NCBI GenBank assembly: GCA_944319735.1
Contig: CALUEU010000003.1
Location: 1 to 64,000 of the forward strand
Reading direction: 5' to 3'
Length of the DNA: 64,000 nucleotides
Source: an uncultured Methanomassiliicoccus sp.
Lineage (GTDB): Archaea > Thermoplasmatota > Thermoplasmata > Methanomassiliicoccales > Methanomassiliicoccaceae
The position numbers and the translations under genes were made by a program. The notes beneath the pieces are model-generated. The model ran no database searches. It worked only from the letters and a program-made list of their open reading frames with translations, and was not told where the DNA came from. This document shows positions 52,322 to 61,320 of this stretch, one piece after another (positions within the stretch are counted from its first letter, which is position 1; every line of letters begins with the position of its first letter).

Positions 52322-54331
52322 ATGGAGCTTGGGCTGGGGATAGATACTGGTGGAACATACACAGATGCAGTTTTGATAGATCTCGAATCAAATAACATAA
52401 TCTCGAAAGCAAAGGCATTGACTACAAGGGATGACCTTTCGATAGGCATAAGAAATTCCTTGAAACTGTTTGATAAATCTTTACTGAAGAAAGTCAGCAT
52501 GGTTTCTCTTTCTTCTACTTTAGCAACCAATTCAGTAGTGGAAGGGAAAGGATGCCGTGTAGGTGTGATCTCAGTCGGTAGAGACTTTGATAAATCAATC
52601 ATTGCTGACGAAAGCATAACAATCTCCGGCGGGCATGATCTCAACGGTGCAGAGCTAAATTCCCTTGATATTGTGAGTGCTGAGAAATTCATGAATTCCA
52701 TTAAGAATAAAGTGGACAGTCTTGCCATAACCAGTTATCTCAGTGTCAGGAATCCGGAGCATGAGCTTATTCTAAAGGAGTTAGCAACAAAAATTCTAGA
52801 TCTTCCGGTGGTCTGTGGCCATGAACTTTCCTCAAGTCTTGGATTTAATGAGCGGACTCTCACTTCAGTAATGAATGCAAGATTAATTCCAATTATAAAA
52901 GAATTAATAAATTCAATGAAGAGTGTAATGTCAGAATATGCCATAGATGCTCCACTCATGATTGTAAAAGGAGACGGCTCCCTAATGAATGATGAAGTGG
53001 CTGTAGAGAGACCTGTAGAAACAGTTCTTTCAGGTCCGGCAGCAAGCATGATCGGTGCAAAGACTCTTACAGGTCTCAACGATGCAATCGTCATGGATAT
53101 GGGTGGCACTACTACAGATATAGGAATTTTAAGAAACGGTCAGCCCAGGCTTGAAAAGGAAGGTGCCATGATCGGAGGGAAGAGAACAAGAGTTCTCGCT
53201 GCTGAAATTTACACTTCCGGCATAGGTGGAGACAGCAGGATCGTTGTAAAAGGAAATAAGTTTTCCTTAACTCCTCTGAGGGTAATGCCATTGTGTATTG
53301 CCGCAACCAAATGGCCTCAGCTGCTGTCCAGGTTAGAAGAAATCTCCCAGAGATGCTTTTTCTTCAATTTAGAAAGCATCAATGTTAACAACATTGTACA
53401 GGATATTGAATTTTTTGTTAAAATAAAAGATATTAAAGACGCTCCGCTGTCTGAAAATGACTGTAAGTTTCTGGAATATGTTTCCAAAGAGCCATTTTCC
53501 TTAAGTGAAGCGGGTGCATCGTTAAATCTCCACCCATTTGCATTCAACGTGTCAAAGATGGAAGAACTGGGAATAATCCAGCGTATTGGTCTGACTCCTA
53601 CTGATATTCTGCATGCAGACGGAAGTTATATTGAGTATGACCGTAAAGCTTCAGAATATGGTGTGAAACATCAGGCTTTGAAAATGAATATGCCGCCTGA
53701 AGATTTTCTTTCTTTTGCTAAAGAAAAGGTGATTGAAAAACTATCAGAAGAACTTCTTAAGAAATTATTTTTAGAGAATATAGGAACATTTGAAATGGAT
53801 GAAGTCTCAAAATCATTGATAAACAGAGCAATTTCAGGATTATCAGATGATTTCAGCTGTTCCATCTCTCTGAATCTGCCGATAATTGGTATCGGGGCAC
53901 CAGTGTCTGCTTATTATCCACAAATGTCTAAGAAACTCAATGCAAAATTGCTTCTTCCAGAATATTCTGAAGTAGGGAATGCTATCGGAGCAGTCACAGG
54001 AAGTGTCATAGAGCAGGTAGAGATTCTTATCAAACCGGTTTCCGGTTCCAGAATGATTGATGATCCCAACTGTACTCTGTTTGCTACTTTTGGAAAATAT
54101 GAGTATGAAAAATGGAGCGAGGCCGTGAAGGACGGCAAGGCTCTGGGATGTGAGTATGTTAAAAACAGAGCTCTTAAGTCAGGGGCATCAAACGTGGATA
54201 TCAACATCGTTCAGGACGACAGGGAATACACGGTAGGAATGGAATATTCTGACAGTAAAATTCTTATGGAGACTGTTTTGACGATCACTGCTATCGGAAA
54301 ACCCAATCAATTCTTTGTCGAGGAAGCTTAA
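52322..54331 (+). CDS. Hydantoinase/oxoprolinase (HyuA)-family ASKHA ATPase
   Basis: A 669-residue protein with the HyuA arrangement: phosphate loop 1 GIDTGGTYTDAVLID (~5-19), loop 2 VMDMGGTTTDIGIL (~258-271) and an adenosine-side segment EVGNAIGAVTG. A winged-helix-like insert lies at ~385-440. HyuA and oxoprolinases open cyclic amides with ATP. In archaea, relatives lie next to corrinoid methyltransferases, where ASKHA ATPases of other subfamilies (RACo/DUF4445) reactivate Co(II) corrinoid. I therefore propose an activator role, with cyclic N-methyl-imide hydrolysis as the rival idea. It has no Fe-S cysteines of its own. Confidence 0.88.
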   Translation: MELGLGIDTGGTYTDAVLIDLESNNIISKAKALTTRDDLSIGIRNSLKLFDKSLLKKVSMVSLSSTLATNSVVEGKGCRVGVISVGRDFDKSIIADESITISGGHDLNGAELNSLDIVSAEKFMNSIKNKVDSLAITSYLSVRNPEHELILKELATKILDLPVVCGHELSSSLGFNERTLTSVMNARLIPIIKELINSMKSVMSEYAIDAPLMIVKGDGSLMNDEVAVERPVETVLSGPAASMIGAKTLTGLNDAIVMDMGGTTTDIGILRNGQPRLEKEGAMIGGKRTRVLAAEIYTSGIGGDSRIVVKGNKFSLTPLRVMPLCIAATKWPQLLSRLEEISQRCFFFNLESINVNNIVQDIEFFVKIKDIKDAPLSENDCKFLEYVSKEPFSLSEAGASLNLHPFAFNVSKMEELGIIQRIGLTPTDILHADGSYIEYDRKASEYGVKHQALKMNMPPEDFLSFAKEKVIEKLSEELLKKLFLENIGTFEMDEVSKSLINRAISGLSDDFSCSISLNLPIIGIGAPVSAYYPQMSKKLNAKLLLPEYSEVGNAIGAVTGSVIEQVEILIKPVSGSRMIDDPNCTLFATFGKYEYEKWSEAVKDGKALGCEYVKNRALKSGASNVDINIVQDDREYTVGMEYSDSKILMETVLTITAIGKPNQFFVEEA

Positions 54332-54399
54332 ACAGCTTCCTTTCATTCATATAATGCATTTAATTAAAAATTACAGATGCAGATTTCCGCATCTGACAA

Positions 54400-54777
54400 T
54401 CAATCTTTTTCAAAGGTTATACTTACAGACCCTACACTTTGAGTCCTTGATTTTGATAGCATGCCTAATTCGAGCCAGGCAGCATGGATAATTGCAGATG
54501 GAACAAGGCATGTTGCTGAACAGTGTTCTCTTCGTTTAGGGTCCATAACTGCACTGTTGGTGAGAGTTGTAACATCGTCCACGCTTATCTTATCAAAACC
54601 ATCTATGTATTTTTTGACATTTATGCAGTCTGTTTCAAACGAAAGTTCAATCTCTCCCGCATCATTCAAAGAAGCTATTACTTTGGTCTTCTTAGCACAG
54701 ACATTCATATTAGCTGTAACCGTGGAGGTCATTTTTACCGCAGATGTATATCTGCCTGCAGAGTTATAACTTTTCAT
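54400..54777 (-). CDS. Small cysteine-containing protein (DUF6951-like)
   Basis: A 125-residue protein with a beta-rich first half. Conserved-looking cysteines occur in NVCAKK, TDCINVKKY and HCSATCLVPSAIIHAAWLEL. From memory this layout fits DUF6951, known in methanogens and anaerobes and without assigned function. It shares an ATGA overlap with the MFS transporter upstream and ends 68 bases from the HyuA gene, facing it. It may bind a metal or corrinoid-related ligand, but that is speculation. Confidence 0.8.
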   Translation of the reverse strand: MKSYNSAGRYTSAVKMTSTVTANMNVCAKKTKVIASLNDAGEIELSFETDCINVKKYIDGFDKISVDDVTTLTNSAVMDPKRREHCSATCLVPSAIIHAAWLELGMLSKSRTQSVGSVSITFEKD

Positions 54778-55952
54778 TTTATTAATCTGAATGGTTTACC
54801 TTCTTCTTTATTCAGTATCGAGCGAGCCACAGCAATGCAGATGAATGCCCCTGCAGTTCCGATAGCTCCTGCATAACCTATTGCTTTTACATCTACGGAA
54901 TTGTAGAGAGGAGTGAATGCTACTGGAGCCAAAGCATAACCGCTGTACCTTACGGTATTGAATATGGATGAAACAGCTCCTTTGTATCTTGGAGAAATCT
55001 CTACAGACGTGGCTAACATAGAAGACCAGGAAAATGAAGTGCCGATTCTAAGCAAAGACAGCGTAATGATGTACTCAATAATGTTAGATGAAAGAGTAAT
55101 CAAAATCAAAGCGGCTATCATGATGGAAAAGCCCATCGCGGAACCAAAAAATCTGCCAAATTTATCACTCACTCTGCCGCTGAACGGACTTATGGCAACT
55201 CCTGATAATCCCGCTATTCCCAGAACTATTCCGATGTAACTCTCATCAAGTCTGAGTGGAGGAAGTGAAAGCAGGTCGGAAACAAACGACATCATACCAA
55301 TGTATGATAAAAATGTAAGAAATCCAGCAATGCATAGGGGAACGATTCCTTTTGATCGAGCTCCTTTTTTCAATACTGTGGCAACTCCTTCTTTGGGGCG
55401 TTCGGTTACACGATCATTTTCAAACAGCTTCAAAAACAGAAAGAGGGCAATTAAAGCATAAATTCCTGTAAATACAAACACTCCGCGCCAGTCTATTAAT
55501 GCCATAACTCCGGCTACAATCGGACCAGAAGCCACACCTGCTGCACTGGCACCGTTTGAGTAACCCATCGCCTTTCCTAATTCCTCATGCGGAACTATGT
55601 CTCCCAACAGTGCCTGCAGTATGGGTTGGACAAGTGCAAAACCTGCTCCTTGCACAGCTCGTCCGGCAAGAAATACTCCCAGATCTGGACTGAAAACAAT
55701 CACCGCACTGCCAACTGCAAATATGCCTAGTCCTGCAGTGGCAATCTGTCGTCTGCCATAAGAATCTGAAGTAGCTCCGCTTATCAGCATCAGCAGTGCA
55801 TAGGGAATCATGTATGCAGTTACAGAAGTCAGTATCTGCGGGGCTGTAGCGTCAAACGCGCCTTTAAGATCAGGCACTAAAGCTAGTACAGCGTTTGTGC
55901 TGAATGGACTTACAAATGATGTGAGATATATGAGTGTAAGGCGGCTATTCAA
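54774..55952 (-). CDS. MFS transporter
   Basis: A 392-residue major-facilitator permease with twelve TM helices. The loop-2 signature is GATSDSYGRRQIATAG (~59-74), with the repeat in the second half as GRVSDKFGRFFG. DHA1-like drug or metabolite exporter by general look; substrate not predictable. The start is TTG (minus strand), since no ATG precedes the first helix. Operon with the DUF6951-like gene, convergent with the methyltransferase operon, so it could carry that pathway's substrate. Confidence 0.92.
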   Translation of the reverse strand: MNSRLTLIYLTSFVSPFSTNAVLALVPDLKGAFDATAPQILTSVTAYMIPYALLMLISGATSDSYGRRQIATAGLGIFAVGSAVIVFSPDLGVFLAGRAVQGAGFALVQPILQALLGDIVPHEELGKAMGYSNGASAAGVASGPIVAGVMALIDWRGVFVFTGIYALIALFLFLKLFENDRVTERPKEGVATVLKKGARSKGIVPLCIAGFLTFLSYIGMMSFVSDLLSLPPLRLDESYIGIVLGIAGLSGVAISPFSGRVSDKFGRFFGSAMGFSIMIAALILITLSSNIIEYIITLSLLRIGTSFSWSSMLATSVEISPRYKGAVSSIFNTVRYSGYALAPVAFTPLYNSVDVKAIGYAGAIGTAGAFICIAVARSILNKEEGKPFRLIK

Positions 55953-56011
55953 CTATAAATCCAGGTGAGATTTAGGTTGATATGCCATGCCCGCTCAAAG
56001 TTTGATAAAAT

Positions 56012-56368
56012 TCAATTAGAGTAGTCTAACTTGCCTTTTTCATTATACCCCTGAACTCTCAAAGGCCTGCTCAAAGCCGCTTCAATTGTCAGAGATGCAT
56101 CTTTCTTCTCTTCGTCAGGAACTATGATGGTAACATCGTAATCGTCTGCAGTCTCTCCATACTCTTCGATTGTGATTTCATCATACCAGCCTCCTTCCGG
56201 CTCTATGAACTCAAAAGCGACTATTTCTTCACTAGATGGTTCGATAATTCTTATCAGTCCCCTCATACCGTCTTCTGTGTCCATGCAGTCGCTGTCAATT
56301 ATAAGATTAGGATTATTTTTCTTCAAAAGTGCTAAACGTGTCTCTATGATTTCTTCAATGATCTCCAT
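56012..56368 (-). CDS. Acidic hypothetical protein
   Basis: A 118-residue, strongly acidic, soluble protein, not recognised. It begins with a helix (MEIIEEIIETRLALLKK) and continues in alternating strands (GLIRIIEPSSEEIVAFEFIE; YDVTIIVPDEEKKDASLTI). Short acidic proteins of this sort are common in Methanomassiliicoccales. Separate from the MFS gene by 59 bases on the same strand. Confidence 0.7.
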   Translation of the reverse strand: MEIIEEIIETRLALLKKNNPNLIIDSDCMDTEDGMRGLIRIIEPSSEEIVAFEFIEPEGGWYDEITIEEYGETADDYDVTIIVPDEEKKDASLTIEAALSRPLRVQGYNEKGKLDYSN

Positions 56369-56442
56369 AGTAATCTGATTTCAATTAAGCTATCAAACCA
56401 CTTAAGCGTAGTGATTAATCTATAGAATACACTCACCTCATT

Positions 56443-57003
56443 ATGCTAGATAAGCTGAGAGAAAGCCTTGCTGATGTGCAGATCATTAAAAAAGGAGATT
56501 ACAGCTACTTTATCCACCCGCTTGCAGACGGGATTCCAAGCATAAGTGCAGATTTATTAAATGAAATTGCAGATGAGATTGTGAAAAAGATTCCCAGATG
56601 CAATCTTATTCTGTCTCCAGAAGCAATGGGCATCCCGCTTGCCACTGCTGTTTCTATGAAAACATCAATTCCTTACAGTATAATCAGGAAGAGATCTTAT
56701 GGCATTCCCGGCGAAGTCTGCATAAAACAGCGCACTGGTTATTCTCAGAGCATGATGTATGTAAATGGCATATCGAACGGAGATGAAATCGTAATCATCG
56801 ATGACATCATTTCTACCGGTGGTACTATCCGTGCCATAATCCCTGCTTTAAAATCAGTCGGAGCTCAGGTTAAAGGCGTTGTAGTTTTATTTAATAAAAA
56901 TCATGGTGCAGAGAAAGCATCTCAAGATCTCGGTATCAGCATTGAAAGCCTGGTTGATGTTGAAGTTGTAGATGATAAGATAAGTTTCTCCATTCGTCAA
57001 TAA
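56443..57003 (+). CDS. hpt: Hypoxanthine/guanine phosphoribosyltransferase
   Basis: Purine salvage: attaches PRPP to hypoxanthine or guanine. 186 residues of the archaeal Hpt family, related in sequence to adenine PRTs. The start MLDKLRESLADVQIIKKGDY and IHPLADGIPSIS are family-typical; the PRPP loop is VIIDDIISTGGTIRA (~117-131). Confidence 0.93.
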   Translation: MLDKLRESLADVQIIKKGDYSYFIHPLADGIPSISADLLNEIADEIVKKIPRCNLILSPEAMGIPLATAVSMKTSIPYSIIRKRSYGIPGEVCIKQRTGYSQSMMYVNGISNGDEIVIIDDIISTGGTIRAIIPALKSVGAQVKGVVVLFNKNHGAEKASQDLGISIESLVDVEVVDDKISFSIRQ

Positions 57004-57034
57004 TCTTAAAAATTTCCAAATCATACAGCGGACC

Positions 57035-57511
57035 GTGTCTAAAATAACATTAAGAAAAGTAATTGCAGATGAGATTGAAGAACTGTCTTCCTTGGCCCAT
57101 CAAATTTGGAGAGAATGCTTTCCAGGTATGATATCTGATGAACAGATCGAATATATGCTGGAAAAGTTTCAGTCTGTAAAGGCGATAACTGAGCAGATGC
57201 AGAATGGGTATGACTACTACTTTCTCATCTACGAAGGGGAAACTGCAGGTTATACGGGCATAAGGGAATATTCTGACGAAGTATTTCTGAGCAAGATCTA
57301 CGTGATTGATAGATTCCGCGGAAAAGGAATCGCGTCTGAAGCAGTCAGCAAAATTGTGGAAATCGGGAAGCCGATCACTCTGACAGTAAACCGTGGTAAT
57401 TTCCGTGCAATCAATGCATATGAAAAAATGGGTTTCGTCAAAGTCAGTGAACAGAAGACCGACATAGGCAGTGGATTCATCATGGATGACTATGTCATGC
57501 AGTTGGGCTAA
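57035..57511 (+). CDS. GNAT family N-acetyltransferase
   Basis: 158 residues with the acetyl-CoA loop VIDRFRGKGIASEAV (~90-104) and the late GNAT strand VNRGNFRAINAYEKMGFV. Acceptor unknown; small-molecule or peptide N-terminus possible. GTG start, 31 bases after hpt, perhaps the same transcript. Confidence 0.9.
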   Translation: MSKITLRKVIADEIEELSSLAHQIWRECFPGMISDEQIEYMLEKFQSVKAITEQMQNGYDYYFLIYEGETAGYTGIREYSDEVFLSKIYVIDRFRGKGIASEAVSKIVEIGKPITLTVNRGNFRAINAYEKMGFVKVSEQKTDIGSGFIMDDYVMQLG

Positions 57512-57571
57512 TTGCCAAAAGTGAATTTTAGACACATTTTATTAATATACATCTGTGCATGAAAGCCGAGA

Positions 57572-58540
57572 ATGGGTAAAAAGTCTCAGATTGTCTTATC
57601 GAACGGTGTCGAAGTCTCAGGGGCCGGCAGATATCTTTTCGACGCTCAATTTATTGAATCTGAGGGAATACACTGCATTTCTCATGCACATTCAGATCAT
57701 CTGCCAAGAAAGATCAGTAAAGGAGAGGCAGTGTGTTCGGAGACTACTCTGAGATGTATCAATGAATGTACTAAACATCAGATTTCCCTTAGATCTGATC
57801 CTAACATTGAAATGTTCAATGCCGGCCATATGGCTGGTTCATCAATGTTTAGATTAAATATTGATGGAGAAACGATACTGTACACAGGCGACTTTTCTAC
57901 AAAAGACAGGTTTGGGGTAGAAGGAGCTAAACCGCATAAGACAGACATTTTGATCATTGAATCTACATTTGGGAAGCCTGAGTATGTTTTTCCTCCGCAG
58001 GAGGAAATGGGTGCAATAATTCATGACTGGGTGGAAGACAACCTTGCCCAAAATAAGTCTGTGGCCCTATATTCATACCCTTTTGGAAAATCTCAAGATC
58101 TTCTGAGAATCCTCTATGATCTGGACCCTCTGCTCGATGACTCAGTCTCAAGAGCTACTTCATCCGCTTGTCCAGAACTGTCATTCAGGAAGTATTCAGA
58201 AGAGGAAAACCTGAAAGAGCCTTTCGTATTAATCTCCAGACCTTACTCCAGAAAAAAATCTATGGAGGCCCCCTGGAGGAGGCCTGATATGCAAACGGCA
58301 GCTGTTTCAGGATGGGCTATGAACCCTTCTTACAAATATATGGCAGGAGTCAACGAAGCCTTTCCTCTTTCAGATCATGCAGGCTTTGACGAGCTGATTA
58401 AATTTGCAGAATGCTGCAATCCTTCTCTTGTGCTGACACATCATGGGTTTGCCACTGAGCTTGCAATGGAAATACGCAACAGGCTGGGAATTGATGCTCG
58501 CCCGCTGGTCAGGGGACAATGCAGCATATTTGATTTTTGA
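57572..58540 (+). CDS. Metallo-beta-lactamase-fold nuclease (SNM1/CPSF-like)
   Basis: A 322-residue exonuclease-like protein. Zinc motif HAHSDHLP (~38-45), then GHMAGSSMF, YTGDFSTKDR, SDHAGFDEL and LTHHGF, the set seen in beta-CASP/SNM1-type DNA or RNA nucleases. The C-terminus is QCSIFDF (58517-58537), fitting the PCNA-interacting pattern Q-x-x-I-x-x-F, which would place it on the sliding clamp in DNA repair. Its end abuts the next (minus-strand) gene with no gap. Confidence 0.85.
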   Translation: MGKKSQIVLSNGVEVSGAGRYLFDAQFIESEGIHCISHAHSDHLPRKISKGEAVCSETTLRCINECTKHQISLRSDPNIEMFNAGHMAGSSMFRLNIDGETILYTGDFSTKDRFGVEGAKPHKTDILIIESTFGKPEYVFPPQEEMGAIIHDWVEDNLAQNKSVALYSYPFGKSQDLLRILYDLDPLLDDSVSRATSSACPELSFRKYSEEENLKEPFVLISRPYSRKKSMEAPWRRPDMQTAAVSGWAMNPSYKYMAGVNEAFPLSDHAGFDELIKFAECCNPSLVLTHHGFATELAMEIRNRLGIDARPLVRGQCSIFDF

Positions 58541-59200
58541 TTACTGCAGTTCCCACAAACCGTTGATTTCTTTGACTTTTCCTAGACATTTCAGGTCGTG
58601 CAGAGTTTTGGAGATCAGGTTGTTGGAAGGTTCTATCTGGAACTGATCTGAGAAAGCACTCTGAATATCCTTTGTACTTCTCGGCTCATACAATGTCTTT
58701 GGCAGGATCGTTCTCATGTCTTCATGTACATTCCAGGGGAAGATGAACCATGTCCAGTCATTTCCAGAAATATTGTATGAATACACATCAGGAACATATT
58801 CAGAGTGTCCAATGTGTATCAAAGCAGCGCTCATCACTTCTGCAGGTTTTTTCTGTTTTACATGATCAACTGCCAGCTTCAAAGAAGCACCGGTGTCGGT
58901 TATATCATCAATAACCAGAACTTTTTCCCCTGTAACATCAGTTATCAGTTCCTGTGTCAATAGTGCATTACCGTCTGGGTTAGCCGTGACTCCCCAGTGC
59001 TCTGTTTTTACTGCATACAGCTTTTTTACAAGAAGTTCATCACATAGAATCCTGGCCGGAACCCACCCACCTCGAGTCAAGCCGACTATTACTTCGGGTT
59101 TGTAATCTGCTCCTCTAACCTTATCAGCTACATCAGCGCACCATTCTGTAATTTCATCATATGTTACCAGTTTGCATTTAAAGCTCTCAACGTCTGCCAT
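58541..59200 (-). CDS. Phosphoribosyltransferase with C-terminal HTH-like domain
   Basis: 219 residues. The first ~150 form a xanthine/guanine-type PRT: EVIVGLTRGGWVPARILCDE and PRPP loop KVLVIDDITDTGASLK (~93-108). The remaining part (IQSAFSDQFQIEPSNNLIS...LKCLGKVKEINGLWEL) looks like a winged helix. Such fusions may couple purine salvage to gene control. Stand-alone. Confidence 0.88.
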   Translation of the reverse strand: MADVESFKCKLVTYDEITEWCADVADKVRGADYKPEVIVGLTRGGWVPARILCDELLVKKLYAVKTEHWGVTANPDGNALLTQELITDVTGEKVLVIDDITDTGASLKLAVDHVKQKKPAEVMSAALIHIGHSEYVPDVYSYNISGNDWTWFIFPWNVHEDMRTILPKTLYEPRSTKDIQSAFSDQFQIEPSNNLISKTLHDLKCLGKVKEINGLWELQ

Positions 59201-59232
59201 ATCTATCCCCGCTTTATTGAATATATAGAATA

Positions 59233-60204
59233 TTATCTTTTACACTTGTTTTCTCCTTCAGAAGATATAAATCTAAAGAAATCCAGCGATCTGATCATGC
59301 AGATGTTTAGATGAGCTTCTACATCTCCTTTTCCAGTGAGTCCAGCGGCTCCTGCGTGACCTCCGCCTACTCCGTTAGTCTCATCTGTAATGTCATTTAG
59401 AATCTTGCCTAAATGAAATCCTTTCTGAACCAGATCCTGCTTGGCTCTGGCGCTGATTCTAAACTCATCCTTTCTCTGAGATCCGACAAAAGCGACATCA
59501 GCACCGACATTGATCATAGCTTTACAGACCGAACCTTCGTGAGAACTTCTCTGAGATATTGCAGCTATATAATCTCCAATTCTTTCAAACTTCATGTTCT
59601 GTGCGCCTTTCAGCTGTGACACTCTCTCAGAAACATCCTGTTTGAGATCTGTAAGGCTTATAACATCCTTCATCTCAATCTGAGCTTCATCCAGCAGATC
59701 TGCAAAGCTTCTCATCATCATTGAGTCGGCAAATTTGAAATGTCCGCTGTCTGTCACCATTGCAGCAGCAAGTACTAGGCCGGTCTTTTTATCCATCTTA
59801 AAATCAACATGCTTTAGAATATCTATGATGACTTCTGCACAGCTTTTTCTATTCTCATCACAGAGCGACAAACATCCTTCCCAATCGCCGCTGATTGCAT
59901 GGTGGTCTATCGCCACACACTCAATTTCTGACAAGTCTATATTTACTTGGTCGCGTGAAGAGCAGTCTACCACAACCGCATAATCATATTCAGAAATGTC
60001 AGGATTCTCAATAACCTCTATTGAAAGCTTATCGGCAACTGCTTTTGCTACGCGATCCATGCCGCCAGGCGCTCCGATGTATGTATCAGGAAAGCCTTGC
60101 GATAGGGCATAAGCCGATCCCAAAGCGTCAGGGTCTGCATTGCCGTGCATTAAAACTATTTTTTTGCCGCTGCTGAGCTTTGCAGCAATCTCATCAATCA
60201 TCAA
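59233..60204 (-). CDS. DHH-family phosphoesterase (NrnA/RecJ-like)
   Basis: 323 residues with Mn-dependent DHH motifs: MHGNADPDALGSA (~19-31), YAVVVDCSSRD, AIDHHAISGDW and the DHHA1 signature GVGGGHAGAAG (~289-299). Likely degrades short oligonucleotides or 3'-phosphoadenosine phosphate; cyclic dinucleotides are another possible substrate. Second ATG one codon in is equally good. Confidence 0.9.
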   Translation of the reverse strand: MMIDEIAAKLSSGKKIVLMHGNADPDALGSAYALSQGFPDTYIGAPGGMDRVAKAVADKLSIEVIENPDISEYDYAVVVDCSSRDQVNIDLSEIECVAIDHHAISGDWEGCLSLCDENRKSCAEVIIDILKHVDFKMDKKTGLVLAAAMVTDSGHFKFADSMMMRSFADLLDEAQIEMKDVISLTDLKQDVSERVSQLKGAQNMKFERIGDYIAAISQRSSHEGSVCKAMINVGADVAFVGSQRKDEFRISARAKQDLVQKGFHLGKILNDITDETNGVGGGHAGAAGLTGKGDVEAHLNICMIRSLDFFRFISSEGENKCKR

Positions 60205-60280
60205 TAGAAGTATACCAAACGGATATTATTACTTATTTAGCTAAAAAACATATAAATGCTCCCGGAGGAGCGTAAAAGAT

Positions 60281-60655
60281 TTACTGACTATCTAATGGAA
60301 GACCAGTGGAAATGGCTCTGTTAATCTGCTCTTGCATGGTCTGATATTTTTCTCTCAGAGCTTTTTCCTGTCTCTCTACGCCTTTTAAGCGGATCTCAAG
60401 AGTCTCTTTGCTTTCTTCCAGATCTTTAAGAACTGACTCTTTACCATCTGCTTTAATCATCAAGGAACCTGCGTTCTTGTAGATTACTGCATCCTGAGGA
60501 GCTTTACCAAGCTCTTCAACGGTACGTGTCATCTCTCTAACCTGTGCATCCATCTGAAGTTTTTGCGTAAGTACTGCCTGCAACTGCTGTTGAAGTTGCT
60601 GGAATTGTGCAATTTGATTCTGAACTTGTGGGCTTACACTGTCCATATTAGTCAC
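60281..60655 (-). CDS. pfdB: Prefoldin subunit beta
   Basis: Jellyfish-shaped chaperone subunit, 124 residues: two long coiled-coil arms (QNQIAQFQQLQQQLQAVLTQ; LEIRLKGVERQEKALREKY) with a beta-hairpin between (AVIYKNAGSLMIKAD). Last gene of the SBDS-to-prefoldin operon; overlaps pcc1 by eight bases. Confidence 0.96.
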   Translation of the reverse strand: MTNMDSVSPQVQNQIAQFQQLQQQLQAVLTQKLQMDAQVREMTRTVEELGKAPQDAVIYKNAGSLMIKADGKESVLKDLEESKETLEIRLKGVERQEKALREKYQTMQEQINRAISTGLPLDSQ

Positions 60656-60881
60656 CTGCTATTTTTGCGATATCTTCTGAAACCGCTATCCATCTTAAGT
60701 ATGAGTTGAGAGCTGCCCTCAACGCACCGATGTCTGCTGCATCGATACTTAATGTAATCCCTCCGTTTTCACGAGATATCTCTACGTGTGTTCTTGGGAC
60801 TTCCCTTCCTATTTCCGGAAAGAGGGCAGACCAAACTGCTGCTTCATGCGGGGTATCTAAATGAAGGACTGCCTTCGGCAA
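60648..60881 (-). CDS. pcc1: KEOPS subunit Pcc1
   Basis: Small subunit of the KEOPS complex that makes t6A37 in tRNA; 77 residues. HLDTPHEAAVWSALFPEIGR, then the strand ITLSIDAADIGALRAALNSY typical of Pcc1. TTG start, six bases after the rpoP stop. Confidence 0.9.
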   Translation of the reverse strand: MPKAVLHLDTPHEAAVWSALFPEIGREVPRTHVEISRENGGITLSIDAADIGALRAALNSYLRWIAVSEDIAKIAGD

Positions 60882-60887
60882 TCCGAT

Positions 60888-61022
60888 TCACCTAGCCTTT
60901 ACAACCTTCTTTACGTTCGGTCTTTCTTTATAAAAGATTTTAGAACCGCATTTTTCGCATTGAATTCCAACTGCATTGATGTTGGAACGAATAGGTTCGT
61001 TACATTTCCCGCATTTGTACAT
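60888..61022 (-). CDS. rpoP: RNA polymerase subunit P (Rpb12/RpoP)
   Basis: A 44-residue zinc-ribbon subunit, too small for most gene finders: MYKCGKCNEPIRSNI, then CEKCGSKIFYKERPNVKK. Two CxxC pairs bind zinc. Standard place between L37Ae and Pcc1 in the archaeal exosome operon. Confidence 0.95.
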   Translation of the reverse strand: MYKCGKCNEPIRSNINAVGIQCEKCGSKIFYKERPNVKKVVKAR

Positions 61023-61024
61023 GT

Positions 61025-61315
61025 TCACTCACCGTTCTTTTCTACATCAACCTGACTAGCTTTAGCGAGTGTAGCTCCAGAGGTGTCCTTTTTGGACAAT
61101 GGAGAGTATGCGCTTGCAGCGAATTTTGCAGAACACTTGGAACATTCCCAAACGCCGCTGCTGACTCTTTTCACATTATTCCTGTGGCATACTGGACACT
61201 CGTGTTTCGCACGCCTAACCTTCATGATGTCACGGGTACGGTTCCTTACGACTACACCGTAACGGGTACCGAAACTTCCCGAACTTCCTACTTTTTCAGT
61301 GGACTTGGACGACAT
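61025..61315 (-). CDS. rpl37ae: Ribosomal protein eL43 (L37Ae)
   Basis: Large-subunit zinc ribbon, 96 residues: GSFGTRYGVVVRNRTRDIMK, then CPVC...WECSKCSAKF (two CxxC). ATG 61315 has GGGTGAGA before it; the longer in-frame start inside rrp42 is rejected. Confidence 0.96.
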   Translation of the reverse strand: MSSKSTEKVGSSGSFGTRYGVVVRNRTRDIMKVRRAKHECPVCHRNNVKRVSSGVWECSKCSAKFAASAYSPLSKKDTSGATLAKASQVDVEKNGE

Positions 61316-61320
61316 TATTC

